DNA of 64,000 bases from Eumeta japonica. Lineage: Eukaryota; Arthropoda; Insecta; Lepidoptera; Psychidae. The DNA is taken from the NCBI GenBank assembly GCA_005406025.1, contig BGZK01002017.1:1-64000 (forward strand). Direction: 5' to 3'. A program made the translations under genes and the position numbers. Below the pieces are notes generated by a model. The model had not been told where the DNA came from and did not search any database. It was given only the letters and a program-made list of their open reading frames with translations. Below are positions 25,201 to 30,559 of the stretch, piece after piece. Within the stretch, counting starts at the first letter, position 1. Every line of letters starts with the position of its first letter.

Positions 25201-27159
25201 ATCTCCCGGAATACCTCATGACCTATTGTCATGAGGTATAGTAAGTTAAGTTATGTTAATTTTATTTTTATGATAAATCCTTAATAACAATGTGCAAATC
25301 ATTTGAATCAGTTTTGTATGTGCACTGGCAAAGCCGCCGTGAGTCACCTATGAGGGGTAGGACAAAAAAATTAAATGCTCAAAATTATAATACTTATTAC
25401 TAATGCTTATCTTTTTAAAATATTCACCATTGAAAAATATCTCTGACCACTCCTTTTCAGATAACATAATTAAGGATAACAGATAATTAACGGCAGCCAA
25501 TGCTAGATGCAATGCTAGAGTTTATAGTATTATTATAATGATTAGTTTGTGCTGTACCCATCTTTAACAATGTTAATGGTGAGAAAGGTTAGTGGTCTGC
25601 AACGCTGTTTATACAAGATCCAATTTTTACTCAAGTCTTATATGTACAATTATTCACTTCTCTCGGAAGAATTTTTTCAACTATTTATAAATTTTCTTAA
25701 GGGACTGCGGTTGGCAGCCGACTTGTCCCCGTTTCATCACCAAAACTTCCCTGTTCTATTTATACTCAGCAAACCAACAAAAAAACTATTTCTCGTGAAC
25801 AACCAGACTCACCAAAAAAGTAATCAAAAGCTCTAAAACATTCTTGGTGTTTAAAACCGTTTTTGTCATTCTAGTAAAAAATAGCGCGGAAATCAATTCG
25901 ATTGAGTTTCATTGTTGCAAGCGAATTCCCACCAGATTCTCACAAAAATAAGCATTTTAAAGAAAAAATATTTGTATTCAAACATGTGCCATTTTAAATA
26001 GAAGAGAATTTACATCTGTGTATAATTTGCCAGTATAGAACTATAAAGAGTATCTAATTACTTTTGGCACACCCCTCGTATTAATAACATATAGTTACCA
26101 CAATATATAAAAGCGAAACATTTTCACTTTGTTTGTCTTTCGTGCGAACATTACCTAATCAAATAAATAAGGTGGTAGACAGTTACGTTTCTTCTATAAG
26201 GGCACTCGGGGCACAGGCCCGGAGCACCCGGTCCGATGGGGCCCCGGAATGCCGACATCGTCATTTAACTTGCATTGAAAATTACATTCTATTTTCACTC
26301 ACGTATTTTTTAAAAGTGTCCCAAACTCTTATGTACCCAAAGGTCAAAGTTCTGTATGTCCAAGAGCTCCGGCTCTGTGTGTCTAAGGGCCCCGACTTTA
26401 TGTGTCCAAGGACCCAGCCTCCGTGTGCCCGCGGGCCCCTATATAGCCTTAGACGGCTCTGGTGGTAGAGAAGGAGAAGCAAGAGAGAGAAGGGATAGTA
26501 GTCGAAAAAAAGCGTACGAAGCCGTTAGCGGAAACGAGTATGCTACGTATAAGGAAAACAGAAACTAGATGGAAACATTTTGTACGTGGAGTTATGCGGT
26601 AAGTAATATTTGAAGAAGTACACGAATAGAAATAACATTTGTCATGATTTTTTTTTTAATTCTTAGAGCCTCCCTCTAAGCCACCCTCTCCTTTTAAGCC
26701 CACGTTTAATAAAAAGTCAATTTTAAATTTAAAACCGTAGTCCACGTTATCCTTTTAACGGTTGTACGAACTAAGACCTTTTACTTTTTCGAGCTGAAAA
26801 CCGTATGCATCGATTGTTTGCTTATGTTTTACAAATATGTATCTATGGCCAGGATATCTATTGCCCCTACTTGCCAAATGAATGAATTTGACTTGTCTTA
26901 CCTTGCTTAGTATATGAATCTCAAAGTAAAACCGATTATGCCAATATAAATTTGAAAAACGGCAATTAGGTGGCGATTGTGTTTGAGGTATTTGAGATTT
27001 GGCAAATGAAAATCTACTGGGTGCCGATTTCATTTATGTGAAACCCTTAACAGTTAATTAATATAAACCAATGACCTTGTTTACTGTTTATACAGTTAAA
27101 TATAAATAGTAAAAAATCACGGAGCACTCACCTAGAAGAAGCAATAGAACTCGACACAT
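1091..27159 (-). CDS. Sushi-CLIP-domain trypsin-like serine protease, 13 exons
   Basis: Spliced reading of exons 27159-27132, 23783-23732, 22392-22190, 20038-19934, 16727-16627, 15000-14873, 14781-14693, 13144-12996, 11411-11299, 8002-7850, 6770-6641, 1962-1831 and 1261-1091 gives 1554 bases, 517 residues, one open frame. Domains: signal peptide (about 1-17), Sushi/CCP with four cysteines (33, 67, 81, 93), Ser/Thr-rich linker, CLIP domain with six cysteines (134, 143, 149, 165, 175, 176), linker, trypsin fold from about 272 with His316, Asp365, Ser464. Asp458 at the base of the S1 pocket predicts cleavage after Arg/Lys. CLIP proteases are secreted zymogens acting in haemolymph cascades (melanisation, Toll ligand processing) or embryonic patterning. 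The FPHM and WLCGG motifs place it near the snake/HP21/persephone group. The Sushi module is atypical there. No stop, frameshift or bad splice site is seen, so I infer a working gene. The exact orthologue is unknown. Confidence 0.88.
1831..1962 (-). CDS. Protease exon 12: S1-pocket aspartate
   Basis: The exon has exactly 44 codons, [11 protein letters not shown] through KARDTCQ. Asp458, six residues before the catalytic serine, is the trypsin-type specificity residue. The acceptor is TTTTGCAG and the donor GTACTG, phase 0 on both sides. Confidence 0.9.
2230..4085. other. AT-rich intron without recognised features
   Basis: This is part of the intron between exons 12 and 11. The sequence is strongly AT-rich with no long open frames. 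I see no element boundaries, RNA gene or conserved motif. Confidence 0.4.
4090..4600. repeat. Dispersed repeat, copy 1
   Basis: About 300 bases beginning GGTTGCCTGTAAAGTCGG are nearly identical to the copy at 32528. A left subterminal motif ACGTGACAACG is matched in inverted orientation near the right end (CGTTGTCACGT, about 4587-4597), which suggests a non-autonomous DNA transposon. Both copies share the inner region and the right end, but differ in the GC-rich interval between. No open frame codes for anything recognisable. Confidence 0.6.
5055..5130 (-). repeat. Fragment of a common Lepidoptera-like repeat
   Basis: The stretch GAGGAGTCATTAGTGCGTTG followed by CCGGCCTTTTAAGGA is of the same family as fragments at 20255-20345 and 22545-22640. 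It has no coding content. It abuts the CR1-like insertion. Confidence 0.4.
5255..5840 (+). mobile_element. CR1/jockey-like retrotransposon, 3' fragment
   Basis: About 110 codons encode the C-terminal tail of a non-LTR reverse transcriptase ([20 protein letters not shown], then NTRHKNDL, then [15 protein letters not shown]). A 3' region ending ACGAAATAAAGAT follows. The same tail occurs at 18310-19230 (minus) and 28265-28680 (plus). The copy is 5'-truncated with no catalytic FADD box. It lies in the exon 12-11 intron of the protease gene. Confidence 0.72.
5850..6635. other. Intron stretch with nothing recognised
   Basis: Between the CR1-like fragment and exon 11 I see no repeat with a second copy in the window and no credible coding region. 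Confidence 0.35.
6641..6770 (-). CDS. Protease exon 11: MPACLP segment
   Basis: The exon encodes [20 protein letters not shown] through [17 protein letters not shown], the conserved middle of CLIP protease domains. The acceptor is GTGCCATAG and the donor GTGAGT. A retrotransposon insertion ends only about 50 bases upstream of its acceptor, yet the splice site appears intact. Confidence 0.88.
6822..7199 (-). mobile_element. RTE-like retrotransposon, inverted 5' part
   Basis: Read on the minus strand from 7199 downwards this encodes [20 protein letters not shown], later [15 protein letters not shown], and (with stops) a WVWQKKN and MRSLRSMC region of a non-LTR reverse transcriptase C-terminus. 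It directly abuts the plus-strand continuation of the same protein at 7200, so the two halves point away from each other. Multiple stops show it is dead. Confidence 0.75.
7200..7545 (+). mobile_element. RTE-like retrotransposon, sense 3' part
   Basis: This encodes [18 protein letters not shown], then [16 protein letters not shown], and continues into the 3' region shared with 762-990 (CTACCCTTCTGAGAAATAAG). In an intact element it follows shortly after the end of the inverted part at 6822-7199. Together they form one 5'-inverted, 5'-truncated insertion inside the exon 11-10 intron. Confidence 0.75.
7850..8002 (-). CDS. Protease exon 10: catalytic aspartate
   Basis: The exon encodes [20 protein letters not shown], with Asp365 as the catalytic acid. 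It is short and easy to miss. The acceptor is TTCGTTGCAG and the donor GTGAGT; the phases (one base in, two out) fit exon 9 and exon 11 exactly. Confidence 0.88.
8110..8915. other. AT-rich intron, nothing recognised
   Basis: The stretch lies upstream of exon 10 within the protease intron. It is AT-rich, without coding potential and without a visible element end. Confidence 0.35.
8921..9134. repeat. Long near-perfect inverted repeat (hairpin)
   Basis: A left arm of about 90 bases (8921-9011) starting AGTAAAAAGTGAAAAATAAT is the reverse complement of the right arm (9046-9134) with only a few mismatches. About 34 bases separate them. Any transcript of the intron would fold into a long duplex. 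It may be a MITE or a palindromic satellite; no target duplication was identified. Confidence 0.85.
9140..10645. other. Intron stretch with an RTE-tail-like scrap
   Basis: The stretch is mostly unassigned AT-rich sequence. Around 10095-10140 the motif ACTAG followed by CTCGCGATTTCGCCCGCGTAG resembles the ACTAGCTGACCCGCCCGCTT type repeat end seen at 21850. No gene is visible. Confidence 0.35.
10652..10955. mobile_element. MITE flanked by TTA
   Basis: The element begins GAGGGCATCCATTAATTACG and ends with the inverted equivalent (CGTAATTAATGGATGCTCCC). TTA directly flanks it at 10649-10651 and 10956-10958, the target duplication typical of PIF/Harbinger-type elements. It is about 304 bases long, non-coding, and sits in the exon 10-9 intron. 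Confidence 0.7.
11299..11411 (-). CDS. Protease exon 9: catalytic histidine
   Basis: The exon encodes [20 protein letters not shown] and on to FVLTAAHC; His316 is the catalytic base and the Cys301-Cys317 pair gives the conserved His-loop disulphide. NDT is a possible glycosylation site. The acceptor is TTTCCAG and the donor GTAAGC, phase 2 out. Confidence 0.9.
11675..12115 (-). pseudogene. Mariner transposase fragment
   Basis: Minus-strand reading gives [20 protein letters not shown], then [11 protein letters not shown] (the second catalytic Asp), then a frame-shifted stretch corresponding to the SPDL region. Stops and frameshifts are frequent. Only the central to C-terminal catalytic core is present. 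It lies between exons 9 and 8 of the protease gene. Confidence 0.75.
12655..12935. repeat. Purine-rich low-complexity tract
   Basis: About 12660-12790 is dominated by G and A (GAGAAGTATAGAGCGAGAAG and similar). The hydrophobic minus-strand open frame it generates is a composition artefact. It may be the 5' part of an unidentified repeat. Confidence 0.4.
12996..13144 (-). CDS. Protease exon 8: zymogen activation region
   Basis: The exon holds the light-chain end (VYPCEKR, then [10 protein letters not shown]) and the start of the catalytic chain ([14 protein letters not shown]). Cys264 is the likely light-chain cysteine that bridges to the catalytic chain. Activation is predicted after Leu271. 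The usual Ile-Val-Gly-Gly start is replaced by His-Ala-Gly-Gly. The acceptor is TCTTTCAG and the donor GTGAGC, phase 0 into exon 9. Confidence 0.85.
13150..14690. other. Intron stretch, nothing firm
   Basis: This lies between exons 8 and 7. One small hairpin is visible (TTAATACCCA / TGGGTATTAA arms at about 14477-14505). Otherwise no coding potential, tRNA or element end was recognised. Confidence 0.35.
14693..14781 (-). CDS. Protease exon 7: linker
   Basis: This 89-base exon encodes a short linker (about 29 residues plus split codons) with one Cys, between the CLIP domain and the protease light-chain tail. The acceptor is TTTTCAG and the donor GTAAGT. It ends with A, joined to AA of exon 8 to give Lys, reading KAWDK before CIEYQ. 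Confidence 0.82.
14873..15000 (-). CDS. Protease exon 6: CLIP domain, second half
   Basis: The exon begins [14 protein letters not shown], the closing CLIP segment with Cys165 and the Cys175-Cys176 pair, giving spacings C-x8-C-x5-C-x15-C-x9-CC. It continues into a Pro/Ala/Thr linker. The acceptor is CACTCAG and the donor GTGAGG, phase 2 out. Confidence 0.85.
15093..15970 (-). pseudogene. Mariner transposase, internally deleted
   Basis: Read on the minus strand: an N-terminal helix-turn-helix region ([20 protein letters not shown]), then [20 protein letters not shown] and an ITYDKNVR motif, then WWDW-like sequence up to HYELLPPGK, and then directly the C-terminal stretch ([20 protein letters not shown]). 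The segment with the second catalytic Asp is missing. The first catalytic region reads INVNEN where TGDEKW is usual, so the Asp is also lost. The element is dead and sits in the intron between CLIP exons 5 and 6. Confidence 0.8.
16100..16250. repeat. C-run-rich MITE-like fragment
   Basis: The stretch GGGGCCGTTCGTCACACTAA, followed by several runs of C (CGCCCCCCCTCATTTACATCACG, GACCCCCCTC), resembles widespread insect non-autonomous repeats. Ends are not clear. Confidence 0.35.
16627..16727 (-). CDS. Protease exon 5: CLIP domain, first half
   Basis: The exon encodes [19 protein letters not shown] and onwards, carrying the first three CLIP cysteines (134, 143, 149). The acceptor is TTTTCCAG and the donor GTAACG. 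It joins exon 6 in phase 0, in the middle of the CLIP domain, between Cys3 and Cys4. Confidence 0.85.
16730..17460. other. Intron stretch, nothing recognised
   Basis: This follows exon 5 on its upstream side. It is AT-rich with no coding or repeat signature beyond the adjoining inverted repeat. Confidence 0.3.
17466..18024. mobile_element. Element with ~135-bp terminal inverted repeats
   Basis: The arm at 17466-17600 (including ATTAGAAAAATATACCCTCA) recurs inverted at 17887-18024 with high identity, separated by about 285 bases of non-coding sequence. Size and structure fit a non-autonomous DNA transposon. No flanking duplication could be confirmed by eye. It lies in the exon 5-4 intron. Confidence 0.75.
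18310..19230 (-). pseudogene. CR1/jockey-like retrotransposon, RT C-terminal half
   Basis: The minus strand encodes [20 protein letters not shown], then [20 protein letters not shown], and after frame breaks the same INILTLAS..., NTRHKNDL tail as at 5255-5840, ending in the shared 3' region at about 18315. Upstream catalytic motifs are absent. It is 5'-truncated and in the same orientation as the host protease gene. Confidence 0.75.
19290..19850. other. GC-richer unassigned segment
   Basis: A locally GC- and CpG-rich stretch contains a plus-strand frame to 19452 with a charged C-terminus ([20 protein letters not shown]). It has no recognised domain, and no splice or promoter evidence was found. 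It lies inside the protease intron between exons 5 and 4. Confidence 0.3.
19934..20038 (-). CDS. Protease exon 4: Ser/Thr/Ala-rich linker
   Basis: The exon starts with GT completing AGT (Ser) from the Sushi exon and ends with G completing GAA (Glu) of the CLIP exon. It encodes about 35 residues rich in Ser, Thr, Ala and Asn without cysteines, a spacer likely to be flexible or O-glycosylated. The acceptor is GATACAG and the donor GTACGA. It is supported mainly by phase continuity on both sides. Confidence 0.72.
20255..20345 (+). repeat. Dispersed repeat fragment
   Basis: The core TGGTCGCCACCGCCAATGGA followed by an ATTCG...GAGTCAG...GCCTTTTAGGA pattern is shared with 22570-22640. It is typical of short lepidopteran repeats; non-coding. 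Confidence 0.4.
20350..21335. other. Intron stretch, nothing recognised
   Basis: This lies between exons 4 and 3. Minus-strand open frames here are short and lack protein-like composition. Confidence 0.3.
21846..22048 (+). repeat. RTE-type short repeat (ACTAGCTGACCCG end)
   Basis: The stretch starts ACTAGCTGACCCGCCCGCTT and ends with TATATATGTATAGATAACA-like sequence, the layout of short RTE-tail repeats seen in many insects. Related wording (ACCGATTTCCCGAAAACGGC) occurs just upstream at about 21358. It lies 140 bases from the Sushi exon. Confidence 0.5.
22190..22392 (-). CDS. Protease exon 3: Sushi/CCP domain
   Basis: A single 203-base exon encodes a complete complement-control-protein module: cysteines at residues 33, 67, 81 and 93, the conserved YSC strand, and a tryptophan before the last Cys (SWTAEAPRC). 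Possible N-glycosylation sites are NGT and NNS. One exon per Sushi module with matching outer phases is typical and favours exon shuffling. The acceptor is TTGCAG and the donor GTGAGT. Sushi domains bind proteins or carbohydrates, so this one probably targets the zymogen. Confidence 0.88.
22545..22725 (+). repeat. Dispersed repeat fragment
   Basis: The core GGTCAACGCCGCCCATGGAC with the following GAGGAGTCACCGATGGG matches the fragment at 20255-20345. No coding function is visible. Confidence 0.4.
22760..23725. other. Intron stretch, nothing recognised
   Basis: This lies between the Sushi exon and exon 2. The 83-codon minus-strand frame at 23209-23460 has no recognisable domain and is not bounded by convincing splice sites. 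Confidence 0.3.
23732..23783 (-). CDS. Protease exon 2: signal peptide end and mature N-terminus
   Basis: This 52-base exon has an acceptor GCATTACAG and a donor GTAAGT. It contributes VYAHLDNA followed by QDSSVTETS, so the signal peptidase cut would fall after the Ala. Its phases (two bases in, two bases out) are exactly those needed to join exon 1 (phase 1) with the Sushi exon (phase 2). No domain is encoded. Confidence 0.65.
24155..24950 (+). pseudogene. RTE-like retrotransposon, decayed copy
   Basis: It begins at the KVMV-like stretch (AAGGTTATGGTCCTTGGAAG), passes regions equivalent to NGALLS and the GRP-K-S-DHI box, and ends in the shared 3' sequence (GTCTGCCTACCATTTTAAG). Frames are heavily broken. 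It is a third copy of the family at 762 and 6822-7545. Confidence 0.6.
24960..26320. other. Intron stretch, nothing firm
   Basis: The plus-strand frame at 25549-25836 is AT-rich and not protein-like. At 25219-25236 a short inverted pair around CCTCATGACC / GTCATGAGG is visible. Confidence 0.3.
26328..26444. repeat. Degenerate ~23-bp minisatellite
   Basis: About five tandem units follow the pattern TGTGTCCAAGGACCCnnnCTC (variants TGTATGTCCAAGAGCTCC, TGTGTGTCTAAGGGCCCC, CCGTGTGCCCGCGGGCCCC). The unit is not a multiple of three, so the open frame across it is accidental. Confidence 0.55.
27132..27159 (-). CDS. Protease exon 1: start and signal peptide core
   Basis: The ATG opens a very hydrophobic run (Met-Cys-Arg-Val then five leucines) and the exon ends CTAG before a consensus GTGAGT donor. 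An in-frame TAA lies upstream, which supports this ATG as the start. The last base leaves the codon in phase 1, matching exon 2. Choice of exon is an inference from phase and signal-peptide character. Confidence 0.65.
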
Positions 27160-27199
27160 CACGTACGAAACTACAATCACCGGTAACAGTTATTTAGTC

Positions 27200-28260
27200 G
27201 ATTTGCTGTCGAACACGCCAACAACACCATATCTCAAGTGGACGACGATAAAGGACGAGGATCGTGACTGCACCCGGACGAGGTATCGACGGCACTGGCT
27301 GTATAAGGCGAGTCATCAACGTGTCACGTGACCGGTCTTCGCTTCAAATGAGCTCACTGACCATGAACCGCTATGAGGATATTACTTTACATTGCGTTGT
27401 TTTCAAGTTTTACGGTCATGAACCGGTCTTAGGATGCATCAAGGGGAATATGTGCGAAACGTCAGTGAAAACATGAATAAGGAATGGCATTAAATGTAGC
27501 ATTGACAAGGATAATGAATTGTATTATCGAAAAGTAGACGATGATTACAAAGTGACTACTCATTAATTATACACGTTTCGTAGCTGGCTTGGCTCGGCTT
27601 TACTGAGATATAACTATTTGAAATATCTACGAGATGAAGTATTTAAGAGCTGAACACTGAAAGGGTTTACAATGCTTATGGGTCACAAGCAAATTGTGAG
27701 GTTTACGAGTAGATTAAAGACTATTAGTCGTGAATTGAATGAAAAAACTATAACATAACATTTAAAACACTTGTAAAAACGTGGTTCAAGCCTTGCACGC
27801 TATCGGATGTAAAACGTCATACAAAGTGTTTAATTTGGACTTAAATTTATTTTTTCACCGCAAAATAAACTCTAGCGCACGTGCCACTTATACTTTTTTT
27901 TTTTAGCTTCTCTATCGGCGTCTGTGACCTGTTTCCGAATCAGTTTTATAATTGACTACCCGTATTGAAGTCGTTTGTGAACGTTAAATTTTATCAGTTA
28001 TTGTTTGGTTAATTTAAAATGCATTCCAATTGTTATTAGGTTAATGCTATATTTCAATATTTTGTCTTAGTAAATTTGTACAGGAATCATTACAAATCCG
28101 TCTCTAATTTTGTTATTTTGTAATAAGCAATTTTTCGGTGACTTCGAAATTAGTCGTATAATGATACGTTTAATTACATTATTTCTTATACAGCTAAGGG
28201 ATACGTATTTATGTAGAACTTTAATTTTGAAATAATTTTAATCTTGTAACTTCTTATCAC
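27200..28260. other. Upstream flank of the protease gene
   Basis: Apart from the weak core promoter signals at 27265-27306 no gene or element was recognised. The first ~250 bases are richer in G+C than the rest. Confidence 0.35.
27265..27306 (-). promoter_or_regulatory. Possible core promoter of the protease gene
   Basis: On the minus strand a TTATAC box (27306-27301) lies about 35 bases before a GCAGTC initiator-like site (27271-27266), itself about 110 bases upstream of the proposed ATG. Spacing resembles an insect TATA-Inr pair, but both motifs are weak. Confidence 0.25.
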
Positions 28261-28264
28261 GGCC

Positions 28265-28682
28265 GCTCATAAAACTCGACTCAGTGAAGTTAACAAATGA
28301 TACAAGGGGAATGTGTACACTTTTGAAATAAGACCACAGATTTAATTAAAAACTTGCCATTTTATGAATTTAAACGTTTCGTTAAAAGAAAGTTATATGG
28401 CAGGGGCTATTACACCGTGTCTGAATATATTAATGGAAAACCCACGGCATTGAACTGCTCAACTATCAGGTTGTTTCATATTATTTCTGTGTTGTACTAA
28501 TTCCATTAATCATTAAATATTTACCTTTGAGCAAAAAACAGCAACCCTTGAGTTTCTTGCCCTCTCTTCTCGAGGTGAATCAGCATTTGGAATGGGTGGT
28601 AATGTTTAATGTCGAAATGAATTCACACGAACTATTTCAAGTTTAATTCCATTATTTACGAAATAAAGATGTCTTTTCGCTT
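28265..28682 (+). mobile_element. CR1/jockey-like retrotransposon, 3' fragment
   Basis: It encodes the [15 protein letters not shown] tail (nucleotides AAACGTTTCGTTAAAAGAAA are shared with 5535-5555) and the same 3' region ending TTTACGAAATAAAGATG. It is shorter than the 5255 copy. Confidence 0.7.
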
Positions 28683-28994
28683 ATCCGGTGATTTTTTTAG
28701 CGTAAAGGTTGCACTTAAATGATCAATTTTCTATCTACCTTAATGTCAATATATATAAATGCTTTCTTATATCTGTCTAACGCTATCTTACGTTTAATTT
28801 ACGCTGATTGCGGTGTGTATGCATAGATTCTTGATGAAATTGGTTTAGTTAGACTTTTATCTCGGTAGCTAATCTATATTGATTATATATATACATATGT
28901 AAAAAATGGTAAAGTATGAACGCGACTCGTATGAAAAAGGTTCCGTCATAAATATCCGCATTAGTTTTCAGTGTTGTTATTGTTATTTCATAAG

Positions 28995-29690
28995 TTCACG
29001 CCTATTTCTGAGAAGGGTAAGCAGAGACTACTGATTACCTCACGGTAGAATCTTTGCACATCTCTCTTGCTCTACCTATCAATCTTTCATGCAAGCTCAT
29101 CAGTTTCGGATGCTTAAAATTTGACCCTTTTTTAATACACCACCAATTTGGTCTGCATAGCATTTTGTACTATAACCCATGCAGACATTTTCATAGACCC
29201 ATGCGCTCAATAGATTTGCTACATCTATTCAGCCTATTTTATTCATCCTTTCTTTATGGTCTCTCTGACATCATTGATCCTACATCTATCTATTAAAGAC
29301 ACTCCACACGTACTACCCAGAGAGCGCATCTCTATCGCATTGATTCTACTTTAATTTTTTTCTCAACATACTAAACTTTCACAACTATACATGGGCGTAG
29401 GGATCAGAAACCCATTGTGGATAGTCGAACGCGTCTTCTCATGAGACACTTTTACTATTCGTAATAGCAAGCAAGGCCCCATTCAATTTATTTTCGGCAA
29501 TCACTCTCGTATCATTATCTCAATCGCGTTTATTGTCTCTAGTAAACAGAGTATATAAACTCCATCATTGGTTTAACTCTCTCGCCTTCCATTTGCACAC
29601 CTCATTCAGTCATAACTTCGTTTCTTTCAAACACCATAACCTTAGTCTGTGAATAAGTTAAATTTTCAATTTTTATCAATATACTTATTT
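28995..29690 (-). pseudogene. RTE-like retrotransposon, minus copy
   Basis: Read on the minus strand it starts near AAGGTTATGGTGTTTGAAAG, passes NGALL-, MYG- and HIGG-equivalent sequence and ends with the shared 3' region (GAAATAGGCGTGAACTTATG) at about 29000. It has many stops. It is the fourth copy of this family in the window. Confidence 0.65.
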
Positions 29691-29699
29691 ACATCGTGG

Positions 29700-29720
29700 G
29701 GTATATATATATATATATGG
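29700..29720. repeat. (TA)n microsatellite
   Basis: This is a short TA run adjacent to the retrotransposon copy. Confidence 0.8.
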
Positions 29721-29809
29721 GTACCATATATTAAAAAACAATAATATTAGAATATTGCTAATTATTTCTGTGTTTGTTTGAAGTGCAAGCACGACTAATT
29801 ATTTGTACG

Positions 29810-29885
29810 CTTAGCTCAGCGGTTTAGCGTTACGTCAGCGCACGGCGTGCCCAGATTTGAACCTCTCTAGCATTTGGTTTTATTA
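29810..29885 (+). repeat. tRNA-like SINE head
   Basis: TTAGCTCAGCGGTTTAGCGT looks like a Pol III A box inside a tRNA-like 5' half. A TTTGAACCTC stretch about 45 bases later could be a degenerate B box. No acceptor stem closes, so it is not a functional tRNA gene. A TTTTATTATTTTATTTTTGG tail follows. Confidence 0.4.
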
Positions 29886-29953
29886 TTTTATTTTTGGAAT
29901 GTACTGTTGATGAATTTATTTTATTAGAAGTTTTGTGAACTATCAATAACAGT

Positions 29954-29954
<1 letters not shown>

Positions 29955-29999
<45 letters not shown>
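29955..29999. repeat. (CA)n microsatellite
   Basis: About 22 uninterrupted CA units, likely to be length-polymorphic. Confidence 0.9.
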
Positions 30000-30001
<2 letters not shown>

Positions 30002-30062
30002 GTATATATATATTGTAATAATTAATTAAGTGACAAGCTGACACTATTCGTTAACTTTGGAA

Positions 30063-30545
30063 ATCATGAGCCGTAGACCTACCATTCGTGATTTAGAACA
30101 AAAAACATCCAAAGTAATGTGTGATTGCCTTACGAGCGAGCGTGATGATCACGAGACCGAAATAAGATCGGTCATGTTTATAAACACTACATTAAAAAGT
30201 GAATTAGCCGAAATGGATATTGAATGTTATGACGCGAGTGATCAGCGCGAACGGACGACTGTCGTGACCGGTATGAGTAATCGCTGCTCCAAATACAAGC
30301 TCTGTATGGTATGGTATGGTATGGAATGTATGGTAGCAGAAAAAAGGACCTGTGAATTACAACACCGGCTATATTAGAGTAAGGTGGACGAAACCATCAA
30401 ATTGTGCGACTCCATGTTGAATAATACGGTACGGACTGGCAAGCAGAAGATATGTGTTAATTTTAATAGTGCTAAAAATATTAGGAAGCATTTTAAAATT
30501 AATAAGTTTATAAGGCATTCTAAAAGAAAATATGAAAGAAATGAA
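30063..30545 (+). pseudogene. Decayed coiled-coil-like reading frame, unrecognised
   Basis: From about 30066 a frame reads MSRRPTIRDLEQKTSKVMCD and onward through KSELAEMDIECYDASDQRER. After a frame change near 30370 a second stretch (VDETIKLCDSML, then KQKICVNFNSAKNIRKHFKI) continues to a TAG at about 30545. Composition is charged and heptad-like, as in retroelement ORF1/Gag proteins. I cannot name the family. A repeated ATGGT run lies at about 30306-30325. Confidence 0.4.
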
Positions 30546-30559
30546 TATTAGTAATAAAA

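Noticed and set aside
26133..26468. 111-codon plus-strand frame with [16 protein letters not shown] repeats
   Set aside because: The repeats come from a 23-bp minisatellite that is not a multiple of three; no domain.
29810..29885. Functional tRNA gene
   Set aside because: An A-box-like half is present, but no acceptor or T stem closes and the B box is poor; a SINE head is more likely.
29955..29999. CRISPR-like or satellite array
   Set aside because: It is a plain CA dinucleotide microsatellite. No spaced repeat array of CRISPR type occurs anywhere in the window.
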